Positions 1-12,470 of a stretch of 64,000 nt of DNA are shown here, in pieces. The translations under genes were made by a program, and so were the position numbers. Origin of the DNA: Notolepis coatsorum (lineage: Eukaryota > Chordata > Actinopteri > Aulopiformes > Paralepididae); assembly GCA_963971535.1 (NCBI GenBank), contig OZ020601.1:17059237-17123236 (forward strand). Direction: 5' to 3'. Each line of letters starts with the position of its first letter. The stretch's first letter is position 1. A model generated the notes under the pieces. That model had not been told where the DNA came from. It did no database searches and saw only the letters and a list, made by a program, of their open reading frames with translations.

Positions 1-792
1 GAAATCATTGACTTTGTTATTGTTAGCATTCTAACCAATATGATCCATCAATGAACACCATTTAATTTCTCGCGCCTGTTGTTTTGACTGCTGTTTGATT
101 GGTTACACCTCTTGAATGATTAAGATCAGCAATTCTTTCTCAAACAGCAAGGCTGTTTTTTAACAACAATGCTATGCTGTATTCAGTAGTGTAATAGTAT
201 TCTATGAAGTTGTGTTGTATCTTCCTCTGAACGATATGTGCGTTATAATCATGAACAGAAACAGCCGTAAGTGAAGATGATGTTCCTGTGTACAGCTCCC
301 TGTCCTAACTGATTGAGTGGTCAAGACTATACTTTCAGGGATCATTTCTATAGTTTCTGACTTGTGAAATGTGTTTCTAAGGTGTTTGGTTTTGCTAACC
401 ACGATGAAGAGATGCGATATTTCCTTCTGAGCGTGAAGAGGGCAGTGGGAAATGATTAAGTTCATATACTCACTGTCATTGATGATCGTTCTTTGCTTCC
501 TAGTGCTTCATTGAGGGAGGAAATATGTTCAGAGTGGCTATGTGTAACTTGTGAAATTAAAATATGTTTGATGATGCATATGAAGATAATGTTACAGATG
601 TATTAGGTTGGTAGACAGTTTTACTTTAGAAAATTAAGCGCTTTCAGCTATGATGCTTCATGGAGGTGGGACTGGCTTGGGAGTGGGGTTATATCTTTTA
701 GCTCTTACATTGGTTGTCTGGTAAATTACAATCACTACAACTGTAATGGAAACATTTTAGAATGATGAATATATTTTTCAGATTTAAACATT
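1..792. repeat. Reference satellite monomer (first unit, 792 bp)
   Basis: This is the first complete unit and can serve as the reference. Landmarks, relative to its start: hairpin plus T run at 142-161; inverted CCAAT motifs (attgg) near 99 and 711; palindromes agcgct near 640 and atgcat near 576; the site of the large element insertion after base 579 in other copies; the site of the LINE-like insertion after base 57 in monomer 74. It carries attctaacc and aacgatatg, shared only with the monomer at 3157. Its right part (tgtgtaac, gaaattaaaa) matches a different monomer class from its middle (gattaag), so it is itself mosaic. Confidence 0.9.
142..161 (+). repeat. Small hairpin followed by T run, present in every monomer
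   Basis: The 7-bp arms aaacagc (142-148) and gctgttt (152-158) flank a 3-base loop and run into six T residues. The same structure lies about 60 bp upstream of the ctatgaagttg landmark in all monomers I examined. The T run is seven in the monomers at 4729 and 9378 and five in the one at 63320. It looks like an intrinsic-terminator shape, but in eukaryotic satellite DNA it may only be a structural oddity. A Pol III stop at the T run is possible only if the unit is transcribed by Pol III, for which I see no good promoter. Confidence 0.6.
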
Positions 793-3156
793 GAAATCAT
801 TGACGTTGTTATTGTTAGCATTCTTACCAATATGATCCATCAATGAACACCATTTAATTTCTCGCGCCTGTTGTTTTGACTGCTGTTTGATTGGTTACAC
901 CTCTTGAATGATTAAGATCAGCAATTCTTTCTCAAACAGCAAGGCTGTTTTTTAACAACAATGCTATGCTGTATTCAGTAGTGTAATAGTATTCTATGAA
1001 GTTGTGTTGTATCTTCCTCTGATCGATATGTGCGTTATAATCATGAACAGAAACAGCCGTAAGTGAAGATGATGTTCCTGTGTACAGCTCCCTGTCCTAA
1101 CTGATTGAGTGGTCAAGACTATACTTTCAGGGATCATTTCTATAGTTTCTGACTTGTGAAATGTGTTTCTAAGGTGTTTGGTTTTGCTAACCACGATGAA
1201 GAGATGCGATATTTCCTTCTGAGCGTGAAGAGGGCAGTGGGAAATGATTCAGTTCATAATCTCTCTGTCATTGATGATCGTTCTTTGCTTCATTGAGGGA
1301 GGAAATATGTTCAGAGTGGCTATGTGTAACTTGTGAAATGAAAATATGTTTGATGATGCATATGAAGATAATGTTACAGATGTATTAGGTTGGTACAGTT
1401 TTACTTTAGAAAATTAAGCGCTTTCAGCTATGATGCTTCATGGAGGTGGGACTGGCTTGGGAGTGGGGTTATATCTTTTAGCTCTTACATTGGTTGTCTG
1501 GTAAATTACAATCACTACAACTGTAATGGAAACATTTTAGAATGATGAATATATTTTTCAGATTTAAACATTGAAATCATTGACTTTGTTATTGTTAGCA
1601 TTCTTACCAATATGATCCATCAATGAACACCATTTAATTTCTCGCGCCTGTTGTTTTGACTGCTGTTTGATTGGTTACACCTCTTGAATGATTAAGATCA
1701 GCAATTCTTTCTCAAACAGCAAGGCTGTTTTTTAACAACAATGCTATGCTGTATTCAGTAGTGTAATAGTATTCTATGAAGTTGTGTTGTATCTTCCTCT
1801 GATCGATATGTGCGTTATAATCATGAACAGAAACAGCCGTAAGTGAAGATGATGTTCCTGTGTACAGCTCCCTGTCCTAACTGATTGAGTGGTCAAGACT
1901 ATACTTTCAGGGATCATTTCTATAGTTTCTGACTTGTGAAATGTGTTTCTAAGGTGTTTGGTTTTGCTAACCACGATGAAGAGATGAGATATTTCCTTTT
2001 GAGCGTGATGAGGGCAGTGGGAAATGATTCAGTTCATATACTCTCTGTCATTGATGATCGTTCTTTGCTTCCTAGTGCTTCATTGAGGGAGGAAATATGT
2101 TCAGAGTGGCTATGTGTAACTTGTGAAATTAAAATATGTTTGATGATGCATATGAAGATAATGTTACAGATGTATTAGGTTGGTAGACAGTTTTACTTTA
2201 GAAAATTAAGCGCTTTCAGCTATGATGCTTCATGGAGGTGGGACTGGCTTGGGAGTGGGGTTATATCTTTTAGCTCTTACATTGGTTGTCTGGTAAATTA
2301 CAATCACTACAACTGTAATGGAAACATTTTAGAATGATGAATATATTTTTCAGATTTAAACATTGAAATCATTGACTTTGTTATTGTTAGCATTCTTACC
2401 AATATGATCCATCAATGAACACCATTTAATTTCTCGCGCCTGTTGTTTTGACTGCTGTTTGATTGGTTACACCTCTTGAATGATTAAGATCAGCAATTAT
2501 TTCTCAAACAGCAAGGCTGTTTTTTAACAACAATGCTATGCTGTATTCAGTAGTGTAATAGTATTCTATGAAGTTGTGTTGTATCTTCCTCTGATCGATA
2601 TGTGCGTTATAATCATGAACAGATACAGCCGTAAGTGAAGATGATGTTCCTGTGTACAGCTCCCTGTCCTAACTGATTGAGTGGTCAATACTATACTTTC
2701 AGGGATCATTTCTATAGTTTCTGACTTGTGAAATGTGTTTCTAAGGTGTTTGGTTTTGCTAACCACGATGAAGAGATGAGATATTTCCTTCTGAGCGTGA
2801 AGAGGGCAGTGGGAAATGATTCAGTTCATATACTCTCTGTCATTGATGATCGTTCTTTGCTTCCTAGTGCTTCATTGAGGGAGGAAATATGTTCAGAGTG
2901 GCTATGTGTAACTTGTGAAATGAAAATATGTTTGATGATGCATATGAAGATAATGTTACAGATGTATTAGGTTGGTAGACAGTTTTACTTTAGAAAATTA
3001 AGCGCTTTCAGCTATGATGCTTCATGGAGGTGGGACTGGCTTGGGAGTCGGGTTATATCTTTTAGCTCTTACATTGGTTGTCTGGTAAATTACAATCACT
3101 ACAACTGTAATGGAAACATTTTAGAATGATGAATATATTTTTCAGATTTAAACATT

Positions 3157-6100
3157 GAAATCATTGACTTTGTTATTGTTAGCATTCTAACCAATATGAT
3201 CCATCAATGAACACCATTTAATTTCTCGCGCCTGTTGTTTTGACTGCTGTTTGATTGGTTACACCTCTTGAATGATTAAGATCAGCAATTCTTTCTCAAA
3301 CAGCAAGGCTGTTTTTTAACAACAATGCTATGCTGTATTCAGTAGTGTAATAGTATTCTATGAAGTTGTGTTGTATCTTCCTCTGAACGATATGTGCGTT
3401 ATAATCATGAACAGAAACAGCCGTAAGTGAAGATGATGTTCCTGTGTACAGCTCCCTGTCCTAACTGATTGAGTGGTCAAGACTATACTTTCAGGGATCA
3501 TTTCTATAGTTTCTGACTTGTGAAATGTGTTTCTAAGGTGTTTGGTTTTGCTAACCACGATGAAGAGATGCGATATTTCCTTCTGAGCGTGAAGAGGGCA
3601 GTGGGAAATGATTAAGTTCATATACTCACTGTCATTGATGATCGTTCTTTGCTTCCTAGTGCTTCATTGAGGGAGGAATTATGTTCAGAGTGGCTATGTT
3701 TAACTTGTGAAATGAAAATATGTTTGATGATGCATATGAAGATAATGTTACAGATGTATTAGGTTGGTAGACAGTTTTACTTTAGAAAATTAAGCGCTTT
3801 CAGCTATGATGCTTCATGGAGGTGGGACTGGCTTGGGGGTGGGGTTATATCTTTTAGCTCTTACATTGGTTGTCTGGTAAATTACAATCACTACAACTGT
3901 AATGGAAACATTTTAGAATGATGAATATATTTTTCAGATTTAAACATTGAAATCATTGACGTTGTTATTGTTAGCATTCTTACCAATATGATCCATCAAT
4001 GAACACCATTTAATTTCTCGCGCCTGTTGTTTTGACTGCTGTTTGATTGGTTACACCTCTTGAATGATTAAGATCAGCAATTCTTTCTCAAACAGCAAGG
4101 CTGTTTTTTAACAACAATGCTATGCTGTATTCAGTAGTGTAATAGTATTCTATGAAGTTGTGTTGTATCTTCCTCTGATCGATATGTGCGTTATAATCAT
4201 GAACAGAAACAGCCGTAAGTGAAGATGATGTTCCTGTGTACAGCTCCCTGTCCTAACTGATTGAGTGGTCAAGACTATACTTTCAGGGATCATTTCTATA
4301 GTTTCTGACTTGTGAAATGTGTTTCTAAGGTGTTTGGTTTTGCTAACCACGATGAAGAGATGCGATATTTCCTTCTGAGCGTGAAGAGGGCAGTGGGAAA
4401 TGATTCAGTTCATAATCTCTCTGTCATTGATGATCGTTCTTTGCTTCATTGAGGGAGGAAATATGTTCAGAGTGGCTATGTGTAACTTGTGAAATGAAAA
4501 TATGTTTGATGATGCATATGAAGATAATGTTACAGATGTATTAGGTTGGTACAGTTTTACTTTAGAAAATTAAGCGCTTTCAGCTATGATGCTTCATGGA
4601 GGTGGGACTGGCTTGGGAGTGGGGTTATATCTTTTAGCTCTTACATTGGTTGTCTGGTAAATTACAATCACTACAACTGTAATGGAAACATTTTAGAATG
4701 ATGAATATATTTTTCAGATTTAAACATTGAAATCATTGACTTTGTTATTGTTAGCATTCTTACCAATATGATCCATCAATGAACACCATTTAATTTCTCG
4801 CGCCTGTTGTTTTGACTGCTGTTTGATTGGTTACACCTCTTGAATGATTAAGATCAGCAATTCTTTCTCAAACAGCAAGGCTGTTTTTTTAACAACAATG
4901 CTATGCTGTATTCAGTAGTGTAATAGTATTCTATGAAGTTGTGTTGTATCTTCCTCTGATCGATATGTGCGTTATAATCATGAACAGAAACAGCCGTAAG
5001 TGAAGATGATGTTCCTGTGTACAGCTCCCTGTCCTAACTGATTGAGTGGTCAAGACTATACTTTCAGGGATCATTTCTATAGTTTCTGACTTGTGAAATG
5101 TGTTTCTAAGGTGTTTGGTTTTGCTAACCACGATGAAGAGATGCGATATTTCCTTCTGAGCGTGAAGAGGGCAGTGGGAAATGATTAAGTTCATATACTC
5201 ACTGTCATTGATGATCGTTCTTTGCTTCCTAGTGCTTCATTGAGGGAGGAAATATGTTCAGAGTGGCTATGTTTAACTTGTGAAATGAAAATATGTTTGA
5301 TGATGCATATGAAGATAATGTTACAGATGTATTAGGTTGGTAGACAGTTTTACTTATATCTTTTAGCTCTTACATTGGTTGTCTGGTAAATTACAATCAC
5401 TACAACTGTAATGGAAACATTTTAGAATGATGAATATATTTTTCAGATTTAAACATTGAAATCATTGACTTTGTTATTGTTAGCATTCTTACCAATATGA
5501 TCCATCAATGAACACCATTTAATTTCTCGCGCCTGTTGTTTTGACTGCTGTTTGATTGGTTACACCTCTTGAATGATTAAGATCAGCAATTCTTTCTCAA
5601 ACAGCAAGGCTGTTTTTTAACAACAATGCTATGCTGTATTCAGTAGTGTAATAGTATTCTATGAAGTTGTGTTGTATCTTCCTCTGATCGATATGTGCGT
5701 TATAATCATGAACAGAAACAGCCGTAAGTGAAGATGATGTTCCTGTGTACAGCTCCCTGTCCTAACTGATTGAGTGGTCAAGACTATACTTTCAGGGATC
5801 ATTTCTATAGTTTCTGACTTGTGAAATGTGTTTCTAAGGTGTTTGGTTTTGCTAACCACGATGAAGAGATGCGATATTTCCTTCTGAGCGTGAAGAGGGC
5901 AGTGGGAAATGATTCAGTTCATATACTCTGTCATTGATGATTGTTCTTTGCTTCCTAGTGCTTCATTGAGGGAGGAAATATGTTCAGAGTGGCTATGTGT
6001 AACTTGTGAAATGAAAATATGTTTGATGATGCATATGAAGATAATGTTACAGATGTATTAGGTTGGTAGACAGTTTTACTTTAGAAAATTAAGCGCTTTC

Positions 6101-7815
6101 AGCTATGATGCTTCATGGAGGTGGGACTGGCTTGGGAGTGGGGTTATATCTTTTAGCTCTTACATTGGTTGTCTGGTAAATTACAATTACTACAACTGTA
6201 ATGGAAACATTTTAGAATGATGAATATATTTATCAGATTTAAACATTGAAATCATTGACGTTGTTATTGTTAGCATTCTTACCAATATGATCCATCAATG
6301 AACACCATTTAATTTCTCGCGCCTGTTGTTTTGACTGCTGTTTGATTGGTTACACCTCTTGAATGATTAAGATCAGCAATTCTTTCTCAAACAGCAAGGC
6401 TGTTTTTTAACAACAATGCTATGCTGTATTCAGTAGTGTAATAGTATTCTATGAAGTTGTGTTGTATCTTCCTCTGATCGATATGTGCGTTATAATCATG
6501 AACAGAAACAGCCATAAGTGAAAATGATGTTCCTGTGTACAGCTCCCTGTCCTAACTGATTGAGTGGTCAAGACTATACTTACAGGGATCATTTCTATAG
6601 TTTCTGACTTGTGAAATGTGTTTCTAAGGTGTTTGGTTTTGCTAACCACGATGAAGAGATGCGATATTTCCTTCTGAGCGTGAAGAGGGCAGTGGGAAAT
6701 GATTCAGTTCATATACTCTCTGTCATTGATGATCGTTCTTTGCTTCATTGAGGGAGGAAATATGTTCAGAGTGGCTATGTGTAACTTGTGAAATGAAAAT
6801 ATGTTTGATGATGCATATGAAGATAATGTTACAGATGTATTAGGTTGGTAGACAGTTTTACTTTAGAAAATTAAGCGCTTTCAGCTATGATGCTTCATGG
6901 AGGTGGGACTGGCTTGGGAGTGGGGTTATATCTTTTAGCTCTTACATTGGTTGTCTGGTAAATTACAATCACTACAACTGTAATGGAAACATTTTAGAAT
7001 GATGAATATATTTTTCAGATTTAAACATTGAAATCATTGACTTTGTTATTGTTAGCATTCTTATGATCCATCAATGAACACCATTTAATTTCTCGCGCCT
7101 GTTGTTTTGACTGCTGTTTGATTGGTTACACCTCTTGAATGATTAAGATCAGCAATTCTTTCTCAAACAGCAAGGCTGTTTTTTAACAACAATGATATGC
7201 TGTATTCAGTAGTGTAATAGTATTCTATGAAGTTGTGTTGTATCTTCCTCTGATCGATATGTGCGTTATAATCATGAACAGAAACAGCCGTAAGTGAAGA
7301 TGATGTTCCTGTGTACAGCTCCCTGTCCTAACTGATTGAGTGGTCAAGACTATACTTTCAGGGATCATTTCTATAGTTTCTGACTTGTGAAATGTGTTTC
7401 TAAGGTGTTTGGTTTTGCTAACCACGATGAAGAGATGAGATATTTCCTTCTGAGCGTGAAGAGGGCAGTGGGAAATGATTCAGTTCATATACTCTCTGTC
7501 ATTGATGATCGTTCTTTGCTTCCTAGTGCTTCATTGAGGGAGGAAATATGTTCAGAGTGGCTATGTGTAACTTGTGAAATTAAAATATGTTTGATGATGC
7601 ATATGAAGATAATGTTACAGATGTATTAGGTTGGTAGACAGTTTTACTTTAGAAAATTAAGCGCTTTCAGCTATGATGCTTCATGGAGGTGGGACTGGCT
7701 TGGGAGTGGGGTTATATCTTTTAGCTCTTACATTGGTTGTCTGGTAAATTACAATCACTACAACTGTAATGGAAACATTTTAGAATGATGAATATATTTT
7801 TCAGATTTAAACATT
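3157..7815. repeat. Six-monomer higher-order repeat, copy 1
   Basis: Monomers at 3157, 3949, 4729, 5458, 6248 and 7030. Each has a distinctive variant that recurs in the same order in the next block. These are ggaattatg with gattaag (1st), aatctctctg with ggtacag (2nd), seven Ts plus the 64-bp deletion (3rd), gattgttc with caattac and tatttatcag (4th), and cttacaggg with ccataag (5th). The sixth is of the gagatgagat type. The period is about 4.66 kb. Confidence 0.9.
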
Positions 7816-10800
7816 GAAATCATTGACTTTGTTATTGTTAGCATTCTTACCAATATGATCCATCAATGAACACCATTTAATTTCTCGCGCCTGTTGTTTT
7901 GACTGCTGTTTGATTGGTTACACCTCTTGAATGATTAAGATCAGCAATTCTTTCTCAAACAGCAAGGCTGTTTTTTAACAACAATGCTATGCTGTATTCA
8001 GTAGTGTAATAGTATTCTATGAAGTTGTGTTGTATCTTCCTCTGATCGATATGTGCGTTATAATCATGAACAGAAACAGCCGTAAGTGAAGATGATGTTC
8101 CTGTGTACAGCTCCCTGTCCTAACTGATTGAGTGGTCAAGACTATACTTTCAGGGATCATTTCTATAGTTTCTGACTTGTGAAATGTGTTTCTAAGGTGT
8201 TTGGTTTTGCTAACCACGATGAAGAGATGCGATATTTCCTTCTGAGCGTGAAGAGGGCAGTGGGAAATGATTAAGTTCATATACTCACTGTCATTGATGA
8301 TCGTTCTTTGCTTCATTGAGGGAGGAATTATGTTCAGAGTGGCTATGTTTAACTTGTGAAATGAAAATATGTTTGATGATGCATATGAAGATAATGTTAC
8401 AGATGTATTAGGTTGGTAGACAGTTTTACTTTAGAAAATTAAGCGCTTTCAGCTATGATGCTTCATGGAGGTGGGACTGGCTTGGGAGTGGGGTTATATC
8501 TTTTAGCTCTTACATTGGTTGTCTGGTAAATTACAATCACTACAACTGTAATGGAAACATTTTAGAATGATGAATATATTTTTCAGATTTAAACATTGAA
8601 ATCATTGACGTTGTTATTGTTAGCATTCTTACCAATATGATCCATCAATGAACACCATTTAATTTCTCGCGCCTGTTGTTTTGACTGCTGTTTGATTGGT
8701 TACACCTCTTGAATGATTAAGATCAGCAATTCTTTCTCAAACAGCAAGGCTGTTTTTTAACAACAATGCTATGCTGTATTCAGTAGTGTAATAGTATTCT
8801 ATGAAGTTGTGTTGTATCTTCCTCTGATCGATATGTGCGTTATAATCATGAACAGAAACAGCCGTAAGTGAAGATGATGTTCCTGTGTACAGCTCCCTGT
8901 CCTAACTGATTGAGTGGTCAAGACTATACTTTCAGGGATCATTTCTATAGTTTCTGACTTGTGAAATGTGTTTCTAAGGTGTTTGGTTTTGCTAACCACG
9001 ATGAAGAGATGCGATATTTCCTTCTGAGCGTGAAGAGGGCAGTGGGAAATGATTCAGTTCATAATCTCTCTGTCATTGATGATCGTTCTTTGCTTCATTG
9101 AGGGAGGAAATATGTTCAGAGTGGCTATGTGTAACTTGTGAAATGAAAATATGTTTGATGATGCATATGAAGATAATGTTACAGATGTATTAGGTTGGTA
9201 CAGTTTTACTTTAGAAAATTAAGCGCTTTCAGCTATGATGCTTCATGGAGGTGGGACTGGCTTGGGAGTGGGGTTATATCTTTTAGCTCTTACATTGGTT
9301 GTCTGGTAAATTACAATCACTACAACTGTAATGGAAACATTTTAGAATGATGAATATATTTTTCAGATTTAAACATTGAAATCATTGACTTTGTTATTGT
9401 TAGCATTCTTACCAATATGATCCATCAATGAACACCATTTAATTTCTCGCGCCTGTTGTTTTGACTGCTGTTTGATTGGTTACACCTCTTGAATGATTAA
9501 GATCAGCAATTCTTTCTCAAACAGCAAGGCTGTTTTTTTAACAACAATGCTATGCTGTATTCAGTAGTGTAATAGTATTCTATGAAGTTGTGTTGTATCT
9601 TCCTCTGATCGATATGTGCGTTATAATCATGAACAGAAACAGCCGTAAGTGAAGATGATGTTCCTGTGTACAGCTCCCTGTCCTAACTGATTGAGTGGTC
9701 AAGACTATACTTTCAGGGATCATTTCTATAGTTTCTGACTTGTGAAATGTGTTTCTAAGGTGTTTGGTTTTGCTAACCACGATGAAGAGATGCGATATTT
9801 CCTTCTGAGCGTGAAGAGGGCAGTGGGAAATGATTAAGTTCATATACTCACTGTCATTGATGATCGTTCTTTGCTTCCTAGTGCTTCATTGAGGGAGGAA
9901 ATATGTTCAGAGTGGCTATGTTTAACTTGTGAAATGAAAATATGTTTGATGATGCATATGAAGATAATGTTACAGATGTATTAGGTTGGTAGACAGTTTT
10001 ACTTATATCTTTTAGCTCTTACATTGGTTGTCTGGTAAATTACAATCACTACAACTGTAATGGAAACATTTTAGAATGATGAATATATTTTTCAGATTTA
10101 AACATTGAAATCATTGACTTTGTTATTGTTAGCATTCTTACCAATATGATCCATCAATGAACACCATTTAATTTCTCGCGCCTGTTGTTTTGACTGCTGT
10201 TTGATTGGTTACACCTCTTGAATGATTAAGATCAGCAATTCTTTCTCAAACAGCAAGGCTGTTTTTTAACAACAATGCTATGCTGTATTCAGTAGTGTAA
10301 TAGTATTCTATGAAGTTGTGTTGTATCTTCCTCTGATCGATATGTGCGTTATAATCATGAACAGAAACAGCCGTAAGTGAAGATGATGTTCCTGTGTACA
10401 GCTCCCTGTCCTAACTGATTGAGTGGTCAAGACTATACTTTCAGGGATCATTTCTATAGTTTCTGACTTGTGAAATGTGTTTCTAAGGTGTTTGGTTTTG
10501 CTAACCACGATGAAGAGATGCGATATTTCCTTCTGAGCGTGAAGAGGGCAGTGGGAAATGATTCAGTTCATATACTCTGTCATTGATGATTGTTCTTTGC
10601 TTCCTAGTGCTTCATTGAGGGAGGAAATATGTTCAGAGTGGCTATGTGTAACTTGTGAAATGAAAATATGTTTGATGATGCATATGAAGATAATGTTACA
10701 GATGTATTAGGTTGGTAGACAGTTTTACTTTAGAAAATTAAGCGCTTTCAGCTATGATGCTTCATGGAGGTGGGACTGGCTTGGGAGTGGGGTTATATCT

Positions 10801-12470
10801 TTTAGCTCTTACATTGGTTGTCTGGTAAATTACAATTACTACAACTGTAATGGAAACATTTTAGAATGATGAATATATTTATCAGATTTAAACATTGAAA
10901 TCATTGACGTTGTTATTGTTAGCATTCTTACCAATATGATCCATCAATGAACACCATTTAATTTCTCGCGCCTGTTGTTTTGACTGCTGTTTGATTGGTT
11001 ACACCTCTTGAATGATTAAGATCAGCAATTCTTTCTCAAACAGCAAGGCTGTTTTTTAACAACAATGCTATGCTGTATTCAGTAGTGTAATAGTATTCTA
11101 TGAAGTTGTGTTGTATCTTCCTCTGATCGATATGTGCGTTATAATCATGAACAGAAACAGCCATAAGTGAAAATGATGTTCCTGTGTACAGCTCCCTGTC
11201 CTAACTGATTGAGTGGTCAAGACTATACTTACAGGGATCATTTCTATAGTTTCTGACTTGTGAAATGTGTTTCTAAGGTGTTTGGTTTTGCTAACCACGA
11301 TGAAGAGATGCGATATTTCCTTCTGAGCGTGAAGAGGGCAGTGGGAAATGATTCAGTTCATATACTCTCTGTCATTGATGATCGTTCTTTGCTTCATTGA
11401 GGGAGGAAATATGTTCAGAGTGGCTATGTGTAACTTGTGAAATGAAAATATGTTTGATGATGCATATGAAGATAATGTTACAGATGTATTAGGTTGGTAG
11501 ACAGTTTTACTTTAGAAAATTAAGCGCTTTCAGCTATGATGCTTCATGGAGGTGGGACTGGCTTGGGAGTGGGGTTATATCTTTTAGCTCTTACATTGGT
11601 TGTCTGGTAAATTACAATCACTACAACTGTAATGGAAACATTTTAGAATGATGAATATATTTTTCAGATTTAAACATTGAAATCATTGACTTTGTTATTG
11701 TTAGCATTCTTACCAATATGATCCATCAATGAACACCATTTAATTTCTTGCGCCTGTTGTTTTGACTGCTGTTTGATTGGTTACACCTCTTGAATGATTA
11801 AGATCAGCAATTCTTTCTCAAACAGCAAGGCTGTTTTTTAACAACAATGCTATGCTGTATTCAGTAGTGTAATAGTATTCTATGAAGTTGTGTTGTATCT
11901 TCCTCTGATCGATATGTGCGTTATAATCATGAACAGAAACAGCCGTAAGTGAAGATGATGTTCCTGTGTACAGCTCCCTGTCCTAACTGATTGAGTGGTC
12001 AAGACTATACTTTCAGGGATCATTTCTATAGTTTCTGACTTGTGAAATGTGTTTCTAAGGTGTTTGGTTTTGCTAACCACGATGAAGAGATGAGATATTT
12101 CCTTCTGAGCGTGAAGAGGGCAGTGGGAAATGATTCAGTTCATATACTCTCTGTCATTGATGATCGTTCTTTGCTTCCTAGTGCTTCATTGAGGGAGGAA
12201 ATATGTTCAGAGTGGCTATGTGTAACTTGTGAAATTAAAATATGTTTGATGATGCATATGAAGATAATGTTACAGATGTATTAGGTTGGTAGACAGTTTT
12301 ACTTTAGAAAATTAAGCGCTTTCAGCTATGATGCTTCATGGAGGTGGGACTGGCTTGGGAGTGGGGTTATATCTTTTAGCTCTTACATTGGTTGTCTGGT
12401 AAATTACAATCACTACAACTGTAATGGAAACATTTTAGAATGATGAATATATTTTTCAGATTTAAACATT
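7816..12470. repeat. Six-monomer higher-order repeat, copy 2
   Basis: Monomers at 7816, 8598, 9378, 10107, 10897 and 11679 repeat the variant order of 3157-7815. Differences: the first monomer here has the 10-bp gcttc deletion, and the last has accaat intact plus tcttgcgcc where copy 1 has lost accaat. These may reflect exchange after the duplication. Confidence 0.9.

Noticed and set aside
320-335. Pol III B-box-like string (ggtcaagac) in the monomer
   Set aside because: It departs from the B-box consensus and has no properly spaced A box upstream, so a Pol III gene is not supported.
1-792. CENP-B box in the monomer
   Set aside because: I found no match to the conserved TTCG...A..CGGG core on either strand by eye, so centromere identity cannot be argued from this motif.
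1-792. Monomer length as four nucleosome repeats (4 x 198)
   Set aside because: Numerically possible, but the 728-bp and other variants are equally well tolerated and there is no phasing evidence in the sequence.
1936-2178. Plus-strand 80-codon ORF repeated in many monomers (85 codons where the element interrupts it)
   Set aside because: It is open only in monomers with gattcag, ctctctg and the ten extra bases. Common variants (gattaag, CT loss, 10-bp deletion) break it. No recognisable domain; best explained as a frame that happens to be open in one satellite class.
8017-8316. Longest minus-strand ORF in a monomer (99 codons) as a small gene
   Set aside because: The extra length comes only from the 10-bp deletion fusing upstream sequence to the same repeated frame. 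No neighbouring signals or similarity, and it differs from other copies only by satellite variants.
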